The notes beneath the pieces are model-generated. The model was not told where the DNA came from and made no database searches. It saw nothing but the letters and a program-made list of their open reading frames with translations. From Candidatus Thermoflexus tengchongensis (lineage in GTDB: Bacteria; Chloroflexota; Anaerolineae; Thermoflexales; Thermoflexaceae): 64,000 bases of DNA. Positions 1 to 8,322 of the stretch are shown piece after piece; the first letter of the stretch is position 1; every line of letters begins with the position of its first letter. The stretch covers positions 50,878-114,877 of the forward strand of contig JAEVEX010000069.1 of NCBI GenBank assembly GCA_016842085.1. Reading direction: 5' to 3'. The position numbers were made by a program, and so were the translations under genes.

Positions 1-56
1 TTCCGCGGCAGGTCTCCTCCTGAGATTTTGAGGGCCAGATCCTGATCGCAAAACAA
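1..56 (-). promoter_or_regulatory. Ribosome binding site of a gene running off the left edge (expected rpoC)
   Basis: On the minus strand a strong AGGAGG lies at positions 21-16, 99 bases past the rpoB stop codon. No ATG, GTG or TTG occurs in the remaining 15 bases, so the start codon is either just outside the window or an unusual CTG. In most bacteria rpoC follows rpoB. That identity is inferred, because no coding sequence is visible. Confidence 0.5.
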
Positions 57-90
57 CGCCGGGGATGCCCGATTCGGAGCATCCCCGGCG
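57..90 (-). terminator. Terminator-like hairpin between rpoB and the next gene
   Basis: The two 12-base arms (57-68 and 79-90, CGCCGGGGATGC and its complement) pair perfectly around a 10-base loop. On the minus strand the stem is followed by TTGTTTTG, which is the layout of an intrinsic terminator, about 30 bases after the rpoB stop. It lies upstream of the next ribosome binding site, so it may be a partial terminator or attenuator inside an rpoBC operon. Confidence 0.7.
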
Positions 91-119
91 CATGCGCGTT
101 ATCGATGGCGGCGAGCGGG

Positions 120-3100
120 TTATCCTTCCTTCCCTTCCTCATCAGGCCCCAGATCGAGCAGGCCCAGCGGCAGGCGTGGCAGCTTCGGCTTCTCCTCCTC
201 CCGCCCGAAGCGGATCACCTCACCGGTATCCGTGATCGCCTCTACAGACACCGCCAGGGACTGGAGCTCCTTCACCAGCACCTTAAAGGAGGCCGGCAGC
301 CCGGGCTCCTCGATCTTCTGCCCCTTGACGATGGCCTCATAGGTCTTGACGCGGCCCTGCACATCGTCCGACTTGACGGTGAGCATCTCCTGGAGCGTGT
401 AGGCCGCGCCGTAGGCCTCCAGGGCCCAGACCTCCATCTCGCCGAACCGCTGCCCACCGAACTGAGCCTTGCCGCCTAACGGCTGCTGGGTGATCAGCGA
501 GTAAGGACCGGTGGACCGGGCGTGCACCTTATCCTCCACCAGATGGGCCAGCTTCATCATGTAAATCACCCCGACCGTCACCGGCCGATCGAAGGGCTCG
601 CCCGTCTTGCCATCGTAGAGGATCATCTTGCCCAGGATCGGCATCGGCTGGCCTGTCTCCAGCATCACCTCGGTGGCCCGCTGGCGGACCTGCTCGTCGG
701 GGATATCCCGCGTATCCACCCCGAGGCGCTCCATCCACAGCCGCAGCCCCACCAGGATGGCCTTTTCATCCGCCTTCCGGCGCTCCTCCGGGGAGCGCGG
801 GTCATCCTCAAAGACCAGGATCTCATCCGGATCGTAGCCCCGGTCGCGGAGCCATTCCCGGAGGTTGCTGCGACGGGCGTAGACCTCGTCGGTGGCCAGG
901 CGATCCACATCGTAGCCCCGGGCGCCCAGGATCGCCGAGAGATAGAGCAGACGGGCCTCCGCATCGTCCTGGAGCTCCGAGAGCTCATAACCCTGGGCTT
1001 TCAGCCAGCCCCAGCACTGGCGCCGGGCATCCTCCCAGGCTGTGTCGATCATCCAGGCCCGGGCCAGCTCCGCCTCGATCTCCTGCTCGTCCGCCCCATC
1101 GAACACCGGCGTGATCGCCCGGAAGCCCAGCCGCGAGGCGGCCCAGCCCAGATGGGTCTCCAGGAGCTGCCCGATGTTCATCCGGCTGGGCACCCCCAGG
1201 GGGTTCAGGATGATATCCACCGGGGTGCCGTCGGGGAGGAAGGGCATGTCCTCAATGGGCACAACCTTGGAGATCACGCCCTTGTTGCCGTGACGGCCGG
1301 CCATCTTATCGCCCTCGGTGATCTTCCGCCACTGGGCCACCGAAACCCGCACAACCGCGTTTACGCCGGCGGGAAGCTCCCGATACTCATCCCGGGTGAA
1401 GAGCTTCACATCGATCACCTTCCCGTGCTCACCGTGCGGCATCCGCAGTGAGGAATCCTTTACATCGTGGGCCTTTTCCCCGAAGATGGCCCGGAGCAGG
1501 CGCTCCTCCGGGGTCATCTCCCGCTCACCCTTCGGCGTGACCTTGCCCACCAGAATATCCCCCGGGCCCACCAGCGCCCCAATGCGGATGATCCCGTTCT
1601 CGTCCAGATCCCGGAGCTGTTCCTCGCCGACGTTGGGGATGTCCCGCGTAATCTCCTCAGGGCCCAGCTTGGTCTCACGAGCCTCGGCTTCGTGCTTCTC
1701 AATATGGATGGAGGAATAAATATCCTCCCGCACCAGCCGCTCGCTGATCACAATCGCATCCTCAAAGACCTGGCCCTCCCACGAAAGGAAGGCCACGATG
1801 AGGTTGCGGCCCAGGGCCAGCATCCCCTGATCCGTGCTGCTGGAGTCCGCGATGATCTGGCCCTTCTTCACCTTCTGCCCCTTGAAGACCAGGGGGCGCT
1901 GGTGGATGCAGGTGCTCTGGTTCGACCGCTGGAAGCGCCGCAACGGATAGCGATACAGGCGCCGGTTGGTGCCCCGGATCACAATCTCGTCGGCGGTAGC
2001 CTGGACGACTTCCCCATCGACCTCCGAGAGGAGGACGTGGCCGGAATCCCGGGCCGCCACCCGCTCCATCCCGGTCGCCACAATGGGGGCCTCAGGGCGC
2101 AGGAGCGGTACCGCCTGGCGTTGCATGTTGGAACCCATCAGGGCACGGTTGGCATCGTCATGCTCCAGGAAGGGGATCAGAGAAGCGGAGACCCCCACAA
2201 TCTGCCGCGGAGCCACATCCATGTAATCGATCCGCTCCGGGACCTCCATCATGAACTTCCCCATATGACGGGCGGGGACGCGGGCCTGCTTGAAGTGCCC
2301 TTTCTCATCCAGCTCCACGTTCGCCTGGGCGATCACATACCGCTCTTCCTCATCGGCCGTGAGATACACGATCTCCCGGGTCACGAAGGGCTGGACCCTG
2401 ATCTCCTCCAGCGGCAGACGGGCGATCCGCTTCGCCAGGGCGGCGTCCACCTCCGTCCCGGCCCGCGCGATCACCTCCCCGGTCTCCGGATCCACCACGT
2501 CCTCCCGCAGGATCCGGCCGATCAGGGCCTCCGGCTGGTTGGGCACAGCCCGGAGCACCTTCCGGTAGGGAGTCTCGATAAAGCCGAACTCATTCACCCG
2601 ACTGTAGATCGCCAGCCGGCCGATCAGACCGATATTCGGCCCTTCCGGCGTTTCGATCGGGCAGATCCGGCCGTAGTGGCTGAGGTGGACATCCCGCACC
2701 TCAAAGCCAGCGCGCTCCCGCCGCAGACCACCCGGTCCCATCGCGGAAAGGGTGCGCTTATGCGTGAGCTCTGAGAGAGGGTTCGTCTGATCCATGAACT
2801 GGGAAAGCTGGCTCGAACCGAAGAACTCCCGCAGCGCGGCCATCACCGGACGGATATTGATCAGCTGCAGCGGGGTGACCGTGGCGGGATCGGCGATGCT
2901 CATGCGCTCCTGGATCACCCGCTCCATCCGGCGCAGGCCCACCCGCATCTTGGCCTGGATCAGCTCGCCCACCGTCCGCACCCGCCGGTTGCCCAGATGG
3001 TCCATATCATCCGGCGGCCGCAGCCCGTTGTTGATGCGAATGATCTCCTTGATAATGGCCACGATATCCTGCTTGGTGATCGTGCGATGGTGAATCGGAA

Positions 3101-4034
3101 TAGAGAGCTCCAGCCGCCGGTTCATCTTATACCGGCCGACCCGGTGCAGATCATACCGGTGCGGATCGAAAAGTTGAGCCGCGAGGAAAGAAGTAGCGTT
3201 CTCCAGCGTCGGTGGGTCACCCGGACGCATCCGGCGGAAGAATTCGATCAGGGCTTCCTGGGCCAGGGTGCGACCTTCCCGGGGCTCCAGCCGGCCCTCC
3301 TGGCGGATGGTGCTCAGAATGTAGGGGTGATCCGGATGGGTGTCCACATCCTTAAAAAGCTCCAGAAGCTCCTCGTCACTTCCTTCTTTCAGGAGCTCAC
3401 TGATCCCATCGTCCAGCGCGGCCAGGGCGCGCAGGAAGAGGGTGACCGGCACCGTGCGACGGCGGTTAAAGCGAAGGATCAACAGGTCATTGCGCCGGGT
3501 CTCGAACTCCAGCCACACGCCCCGATCCGGGATCAGCTTGGCCATCGCCAGGGGGCGGCCCAGGGTGGGATCCTCTTCTACATCGAAGTAGACACCAGGC
3601 GAGCGGATGAGCTGGGAGACCACCACCCGCTCTGTGCCGTTATAGATGAACGTGCCGTTGCGGGTGATCCACGGGAGCTCCCCGAAGAAGATATCCTTCA
3701 CCATGGGCTCCCGCCCGGCCACCATCAGAGCCACCTGAACCCACATCCCGCGGCCGTAAGTGAGGTCCCGCTCCAGGCATTCCAGCTCCGTGTGTTTGGG
3801 CTCATCGAACCAGTAGCGCAACTTCAGCTGCCTGGCCACCGGGTTGTTGCCCGGGAAATATAAACGCATCTGGCCGTTCAGGCTCTCGATCGGAGAGATC
3901 TCGTCGAAGAGCTCCTTGAGTCCCTCCTCGACAAACCACTGGAACGATCGATGCTGGATCTCGATCAGATTCGGCGGCTCCAGGATCTCCGGGATATGCG
4001 CGTAGCGCTTCTCACCGTTGATTCGAATCATCAC
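120..4034 (-). CDS. rpoB: DNA-directed RNA polymerase subunit beta
   Basis: Beta subunit of RNA polymerase (1304 residues), which with beta-prime forms the catalytic cleft. The rifampicin region at about residues 405-440 reads [18 protein letters not shown] followed by [16 protein letters not shown], then the [15 protein letters not shown] block. The C-terminal switch region [20 protein letters not shown] and the KSDDVQGR motif are intact. Residues about 980-1137 form an insertion-like segment with three GY(D/E)-type repeats. At the E. coli R529 position the residue is Thr, and L533 is Met. The start is GTG at 4034 or the adjacent ATG at 4031, 6-9 bases after GGAGGGGG. Transcription probably starts near 4541, giving a long leader. 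rplL is not directly upstream. Confidence 0.98.
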   Translation of the reverse strand: MMIRINGEKRYAHIPEILEPPNLIEIQHRSFQWFVEEGLKELFDEISPIESLNGQMRLYFPGNNPVARQLKLRYWFDEPKHTELECLERDLTYGRGMWVQVALMVAGREPMVKDIFFGELPWITRNGTFIYNGTERVVVSQLIRSPGVYFDVEEDPTLGRPLAMAKLIPDRGVWLEFETRRNDLLILRFNRRRTVPVTLFLRALAALDDGISELLKEGSDEELLELFKDVDTHPDHPYILSTIRQEGRLEPREGRTLAQEALIEFFRRMRPGDPPTLENATSFLAAQLFDPHRYDLHRVGRYKMNRRLELSIPIHHRTITKQDIVAIIKEIIRINNGLRPPDDMDHLGNRRVRTVGELIQAKMRVGLRRMERVIQERMSIADPATVTPLQLINIRPVMAALREFFGSSQLSQFMDQTNPLSELTHKRTLSAMGPGGLRRERAGFEVRDVHLSHYGRICPIETPEGPNIGLIGRLAIYSRVNEFGFIETPYRKVLRAVPNQPEALIGRILREDVVDPETGEVIARAGTEVDAALAKRIARLPLEEIRVQPFVTREIVYLTADEEERYVIAQANVELDEKGHFKQARVPARHMGKFMMEVPERIDYMDVAPRQIVGVSASLIPFLEHDDANRALMGSNMQRQAVPLLRPEAPIVATGMERVAARDSGHVLLSEVDGEVVQATADEIVIRGTNRRLYRYPLRRFQRSNQSTCIHQRPLVFKGQKVKKGQIIADSSSTDQGMLALGRNLIVAFLSWEGQVFEDAIVISERLVREDIYSSIHIEKHEAEARETKLGPEEITRDIPNVGEEQLRDLDENGIIRIGALVGPGDILVGKVTPKGEREMTPEERLLRAIFGEKAHDVKDSSLRMPHGEHGKVIDVKLFTRDEYRELPAGVNAVVRVSVAQWRKITEGDKMAGRHGNKGVISKVVPIEDMPFLPDGTPVDIILNPLGVPSRMNIGQLLETHLGWAASRLGFRAITPVFDGADEQEIEAELARAWMIDTAWEDARRQCWGWLKAQGYELSELQDDAEARLLYLSAILGARGYDVDRLATDEVYARRSNLREWLRDRGYDPDEILVFEDDPRSPEERRKADEKAILVGLRLWMERLGVDTRDIPDEQVRQRATEVMLETGQPMPILGKMILYDGKTGEPFDRPVTVGVIYMMKLAHLVEDKVHARSTGPYSLITQQPLGGKAQFGGQRFGEMEVWALEAYGAAYTLQEMLTVKSDDVQGRVKTYEAIVKGQKIEEPGLPASFKVLVKELQSLAVSVEAITDTGEVIRFGREEEKPKLPRLPLGLLDLGPDEEGKEG

Positions 4035-4733
4035 AGATCGCCCCCTCCAGTTCAGGCTCTTTTCTTTGTTCGATCAGGACATTCGCTGCTGGGCTTCCAT
4101 TCAGGAAGGCGAGATGGCCCCAAAAGCCCCAGGAAGAAGCCAGCGGCGCAACCCTGGATAGGACTCGCGCGGCTGGACCTCCCATGCGGGGGATCGGATG
4201 ACCCCTCCCCCGCTCTCCTCCCCATGGTCCTTCAGGTCACAGAGAGTAAGGAGCAAGCGAGGAGGAGCCTTATCGCCTCCCCGATGGGAATCAAATCGTG
4301 CAAGCCCTGAACGCAATAGCGGTCCCAAAAATGTGGCTTTTGAACATCCTGGTGGGATCTGGCAGCTCCGCCTCTGGGGATCCGATGGGAGATATCGGGA
4401 TCACCCCCATCGAGGATCTTTCCTGGATCTCCGGGAACCACAGGCAAATCTTCATACCCTCCCATGACTGGCCCTGAAAAGGCCAATCTCGCTCCCCGCG
4501 TGAAGTTTCCAGCGGTCTTCTGTGGGGTTTGCAAGTCGCAAATTCATAATATAGCAGCAGATCCTGTTTATGTCAAATCCAACCCGGGATACGCGCCGGG
4601 CTTTCCTGTCCCGCGGTTAGGCTCGGATACGAGGCCTGAATGAGGGCCGTGCGCTTTCAGCGCCCGACCCTGCTCATTTCCTGCGGCCTCTGGATCATGG
4701 CGAGGGGAAAGAGAGGGCTGGCCTTGGAAGCCC
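4035..4733. other. Gene-free region: rpoB leader and upstream spacer
   Basis: About 500 bases separate the predicted rpoB start of transcription (near 4541) from the rpoB start codon. Short open frames on both strands here have no convincing start, ribosome binding site or recognisable protein. The region holds two stretches resembling other intergenic segments: one beginning GGGCTTCCATTCAGGAAGG near 4090, and one at about 4282-4310 resembling 23633-23662. No tRNA fold was recognised. Confidence 0.6.
4548..4576 (-). promoter_or_regulatory. Sigma-70-type promoter of rpoB
   Basis: On the minus strand TTGACA (4576-4571) and TATATT (4553-4548) are separated by exactly 17 bases. The -35 box is a perfect consensus and the -10 box has one mismatch. 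It reads toward rpoB and predicts a transcript start near 4541. Confidence 0.75.
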
Positions 4734-5252
4734 TCATGAGGCGCGAAGGATAATCTCCGACCGGCGCTCCCACACCACCCGAAGCTCCTGAAGCTGATCT
4801 TCCAGCGGGCGCAGGGCGGCAGGAAGATCGCCGCCCCCGCGGATCGCCTGGGCCAGAACGTCAATGCTTCCCTGCAGCTCCTCGATCTTCTGAAGGAGAT
4901 CCGCATCGAACCGGTAAAGCGCCTCCAGCTCCGCCTCTCCAATACGGACGGCATCGAAGAAGCCCGCGTAACCGTATCGTGCCACCCCCACCTGATCGGC
5001 CAGCGTCTGGATCCGACGAACCATCCGATCGATTTCATCAACCCGGGAGAGCTCGCGTTCCGCCAGCTCGCGCTGGAGCACCAGGAGGCGATCAGCAAGC
5101 TCCCGAAGCCGCTGGCGGATGGTTTCCCTGAGAATCCGATCCGCATCCCGCCGCTGCTCTTTCTCTTTGTATCCTGCATAACCAGGCAGGAATCGGAGCC
5201 ACCGCTCCAGAGCCGGACGGTTCGCTTTCACGCGCTCCAGAATCTCATCCAT
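4734..5252 (-). CDS. Helical protein of unknown function, coiled-coil-like (172 aa)
   Basis: Not assigned to a named family. It begins MDEILERVKANRPALERWLR, is rich in Glu, Arg and Leu, and has heptad-like spacing over about residues 25-90, so a long helical hairpin or coiled coil is likely. A central aromatic stretch, GYAGFFDAVRIGEAELEALY, lies between two helical segments. There is no signal peptide or membrane span. The ATG at 5252 is preceded by GGAGG at a 6-base spacing, which rules out the longer open frame. It lies 95 bases downstream of a small membrane protein on the same strand and is probably cotranscribed with it. Confidence 0.75.
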   Translation of the reverse strand: MDEILERVKANRPALERWLRFLPGYAGYKEKEQRRDADRILRETIRQRLRELADRLLVLQRELAERELSRVDEIDRMVRRIQTLADQVGVARYGYAGFFDAVRIGEAELEALYRFDADLLQKIEELQGSIDVLAQAIRGGGDLPAALRPLEDQLQELRVVWERRSEIILRAS

Positions 5253-5347
5253 AAGAACCTCCGTTGTCCCGGGGAGATATAAAAACCCGTTGCTTTCTCT
5301 TCGCCTCCTTCCGCTGGACCCCCGCCGGAATCCGGCTTCCGTCCAGA

Positions 5348-5557
5348 TCATGAGCGACGGCCCTTCCCCTCCGCCAGCTCAACGATCTGGCGCAACAGGG
5401 TGACCAGTGTGACGGCGCTCTGGACCAGGGCGGCTGGGGATGGCCGTGTGTTTCCTCCGCGTTCCTGTCGAGCCCGCACATAGAGATGGGCCGCCAGTAC
5501 CCCGAACAGAGCGCCCAGGGCTCCTCCCAGCAGCAACCACCTTCCTTCACGGCGCAC
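5348..5557 (-). CDS. Small single-span membrane protein (69 aa)
   Basis: The predicted protein starts at GTG (5557), 7 bases after AGGAGG. It has a basic N-terminus, one hydrophobic span (WLLLGGALGALFGVLAAHLYV) and a cytoplasmic-type tail rich in Arg, Gln and Glu. It has the look of small YtxH-like or membrane-anchored accessory proteins, but no family can be named. The longer in-frame ATG at 5602 lacks a comparable ribosome binding site. It is followed on the same strand by the 172-residue helical protein, so the two may act together. Confidence 0.65.
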   Translation of the reverse strand: MRREGRWLLLGGALGALFGVLAAHLYVRARQERGGNTRPSPAALVQSAVTLVTLLRQIVELAEGKGRRS

Positions 5558-5849
5558 GTTGGATCCTCCTCCGTGATTCGTTGTGGCGTCGCCTCCTATC
5601 ATAACCCAACACAGGTCGCTTCGCCTCCCTTTCTCCCCTCCACAGCGCCCTCAGGCTGCTGAAGAAGGGCCTTCCGGCCTCGCAGGAGAGAGATCCGGCG
5701 CGCAAGTTGAGTTATGATAAAAACCTGGAGGGCTGACCATGGCGACGATCACTGGATGCATGGCGCCAAGGATTTTGCGGGACGCGGGAAATGCCTTCCA
5801 CCCTGGGATTTTGCCGCATATAGAGGCATCCCATTCCAAGGAGGAAGCC

Positions 5850-6647
5850 ATGCCATTCGCAACGATCAATGGCCTTCGCCTCGTTTATGATGTCCGTGGC
5901 CAGGGGATCCCGGTGCTCTGGATCCATGGCTTTCCCCTGGGGCGCTGGCTCTGGGACCCGCAGGTCCATGCCCTGGCGGATATCGCCCGCTCCATCGCCG
6001 TGGATCTGCGCGGATTCGGAGGCAGCAGCGCGCCAGAGGGCCCATACACCATGGAAACTTACGCGGCCGACCTGCGGGGATTGCTGGATACGCTGGGGGT
6101 CGATCGGGTTGTGCTGGCCGGGCTTTCGATGGGTGGCTATGTGGCCTTCGCTTTCTATGCGGCCTATCCGGAACGGGTCCGGGCCCTGATCCTGGCCGAC
6201 ACCCGACATCAGGCCGATACCCCAGAGGCGCGGGCGAACCGCTATGCGCTGATCGAGCGGATCCGGGCCGAGGGAACACCCGTCGCCGTGGAGGCGTTCC
6301 TCCCTCGCCTGTTCGGCGCCACCACGCAACAGGAGCGGCCGGAACTGGTGGAAACCCTTCGACGTAAGATGCTTACGAATCCCGCCGCCGGGCTGATCGG
6401 CGCGCTCCAGGCGATGGCCGAACGGCCGGACCGCACGGAGCTCCTTCCTTCCATCCAGGTGCCGACGCTGGTGATCGTCGGCGAGGAGGATGCGGTAGCC
6501 CCACCCGACCTCGCCCGCCAGATGGCGGAAGGGATCCCCCGCGCCCGGCTGGTGGTGATCCCACGGGCCGGCCATCTGGCCAATGTGGAGGCTCCCGAGG
6601 CGTTCAACGAGGCGGTCCGCGCGTTCCTTCGGGAACTGGAGGCTTGA
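5850..6647 (+). CDS. Alpha/beta hydrolase
   Basis: Soluble serine hydrolase of the alpha/beta fold (265 residues). HGFPLG near residue 27 forms the oxyanion-hole region. GLSMGG near residue 95 is the nucleophile elbow with the catalytic Ser. GEEDAVAPP near residue 214 carries the acid, and AGHLANVEAPEAF near residue 240 holds the catalytic His. The layout resembles 3-oxoadipate enol-lactonase or non-haem haloperoxidase relatives, but the substrate cannot be told. The ATG at 5850 follows AAGGAGG by 5 bases, and an upstream in-frame extension to 5739 is unlikely. tilS starts 47 bases downstream. Confidence 0.93.
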   Translation: MPFATINGLRLVYDVRGQGIPVLWIHGFPLGRWLWDPQVHALADIARSIAVDLRGFGGSSAPEGPYTMETYAADLRGLLDTLGVDRVVLAGLSMGGYVAFAFYAAYPERVRALILADTRHQADTPEARANRYALIERIRAEGTPVAVEAFLPRLFGATTQQERPELVETLRRKMLTNPAAGLIGALQAMAERPDRTELLPSIQVPTLVIVGEEDAVAPPDLARQMAEGIPRARLVVIPRAGHLANVEAPEAFNEAVRAFLRELEA

Positions 6648-6694
6648 GAAATCCATTGGGGCATGCAGGGACATGCCCCTCCGGATGGAGAACC

Positions 6695-8191
6695 ATGTCC
6701 ACGGAAAAACGGGCGATCGCCACTGTGCGGCGGGCGGTCCGCGAGGCCGCCCGCCGCTTCCAGCTATTCCCCTTTGGGGAGCCCGTGGTGGTGGGCGTCT
6801 CCGGCGGACCGGATTCCCTGTGCCTGCTGGATGTGCTGCGGGATCTGGCCCCGGAATTCGGGATTGCGATTCACGTCGCCCATCTTCACCATGGCCTGCG
6901 CGGGGCGGAAGCGGATGCGGACGCGGCCTTCGTGGCGGAGCTGGCCCGGGCCTGGGAGTTGCCCTGCACCATTGAGCGCATGGACGTCCGGGCGCTGGCC
7001 GATCGGGAGGGTCTTTCCCTGGAGGAAGCAGCCCGCCAGGCCCGCTATACCTTCCTGGCCGAGGTCGCCGCTCGGGTGGGGAGCCACACCATCGCGGTCG
7101 CTCATCACGCGGATGATCAGGTGGAAACGGTGCTGATGCATCTCTTGCGGGGAAGCGGTCTGGCGGGGTTGCGGGGTATGCGCCCCCGCATGCCCCTTAC
7201 GGAATACCATGGCCTGCTGCGCCGACCCCCGGAGGGACTCTGGCTCGTGCGACCCCTTCTGGGAATCTGGCGGCGGGAAATCGAAGCTTATCTTCAGGCC
7301 AAAGGGCTGACCCCGCGTTTCGACCGATCGAACCTGGATCTCACCTTTTTCCGCAATCGGCTGCGCCACGAGGTCCTTCCCTTCCTGGAGCGTCTGAACC
7401 CCCGGTTGCGGGAAATCTGGTGGCGGATGGCCGAGGCCCTCGCGGCGGATTATGAGTTCCTGGAGCAGACCCTTCGTCAGGTCTGGCCCACCGTCGTCGC
7501 CCACGAAGAACCCGAGCGCATCGTCTTCGACCTGGCCCGCTGGCGGGACCTCCCCCTGAGCCTCCGGCGTATGGCGTTGCGGGAAGCCGCCTTCCGTCTG
7601 GCCCGCCGCCTGCGGGACCTGGGATTCGAACATGTGGAGGAAGCGATCCGGATGGCTGAGGAAGGGAGGACAGGGAGCATGCTGACCTGGCCCGACGATC
7701 TGCGGGTGGTGGTGGCCTATGGGGATCTGATTGTCGCCCGGGAAGGTGCCGTCTGGCCGGATCCGGACCTTCCCCTGCTGACCGCCCCCTTGCCGCTGCG
7801 CCCTGGAGAGACCCCATGGCCCGATGGCCGGTGGGTGGTGATCTGGGAGGAAATCTCCGCCTGGGATCCAGCCCGGCTGCAGCATGCGGATCTATGGACG
7901 CTTTACCTGGATGCAGAGCGTGCAGGGACCCACCTGGCTTTCCGGGGTCGTCGTCCGGGAGATCGCTTTCACCCGGCCGGGATGCCCGGCCCGGTGCGCC
8001 TGAAGACGTTCCTGATCAATCAAAAGATCCCCCAGGCATGGCGCGATCGGTGGCCGCTGTTGATCAACGAGCGGGATGAGATCCTGTGGGTCGCTGGCGT
8101 GCGGCCCGCTGCATTCATCCAGCCCGGCCCCGGTTGCCCCCGGGTGTGGCGCATCGCCATCCGGCGGGCAATGAAGCTAAACTTTCATTAA
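6695..8191 (+). CDS. tilS: tRNA(Ile)-lysidine synthase
   Basis: Converts the wobble cytidine of tRNA-Ile(CAU) to lysidine using ATP, an essential step for reading AUA codons. The P-loop SGGPDS lies near residues 34-39, followed by HLHHGLRG and the HHADDQVET block typical of TilS. The C-terminal substrate-binding part contains FRGRRPGDRF and RLKTFLINQKIP. The length of 498 residues fits the long bacterial form. The chosen ATG at 6695 follows GGAG closely, and the frame is open upstream to 6644. It probably forms a transcription unit with the hydrolase before it. Confidence 0.96.
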   Translation: MSTEKRAIATVRRAVREAARRFQLFPFGEPVVVGVSGGPDSLCLLDVLRDLAPEFGIAIHVAHLHHGLRGAEADADAAFVAELARAWELPCTIERMDVRALADREGLSLEEAARQARYTFLAEVAARVGSHTIAVAHHADDQVETVLMHLLRGSGLAGLRGMRPRMPLTEYHGLLRRPPEGLWLVRPLLGIWRREIEAYLQAKGLTPRFDRSNLDLTFFRNRLRHEVLPFLERLNPRLREIWWRMAEALAADYEFLEQTLRQVWPTVVAHEEPERIVFDLARWRDLPLSLRRMALREAAFRLARRLRDLGFEHVEEAIRMAEEGRTGSMLTWPDDLRVVVAYGDLIVAREGAVWPDPDLPLLTAPLPLRPGETPWPDGRWVVIWEEISAWDPARLQHADLWTLYLDAERAGTHLAFRGRRPGDRFHPAGMPGPVRLKTFLINQKIPQAWRDRWPLLINERDEILWVAGVRPAAFIQPGPGCPRVWRIAIRRAMKLNFH

Positions 8192-8322
8192 GGGAAGCCT
8201 CTCTCATGACAATGTCGACTTGAGATAGATGGCCTTGCCACTCGTCCCGCCCTACGCCAGACGAAGAAGCATCCCATCACTTCGAACTCGATTGCTGCAT
8301 CTCGTGGTGAGAGAACAAAGCA

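Noticed and set aside
1467..2774. Long open frames on the plus strand inside rpoB (435 aa and similar)
   Set aside because: They lie antisense to a perfectly conserved gene, are rich in His, Arg, Pro and Leu as expected from GC-biased shadow frames, and have no ribosome binding sites.
4232..4534. 100-residue minus-strand frame within the rpoB leader
   Set aside because: No recognisable protein features and no good start context; it lies within the predicted untranslated leader.
8192..8322. Possible tRNA or small RNA between tilS and the first membrane protein
   Set aside because: No cloverleaf pairing, CCA end or terminator could be traced by eye.
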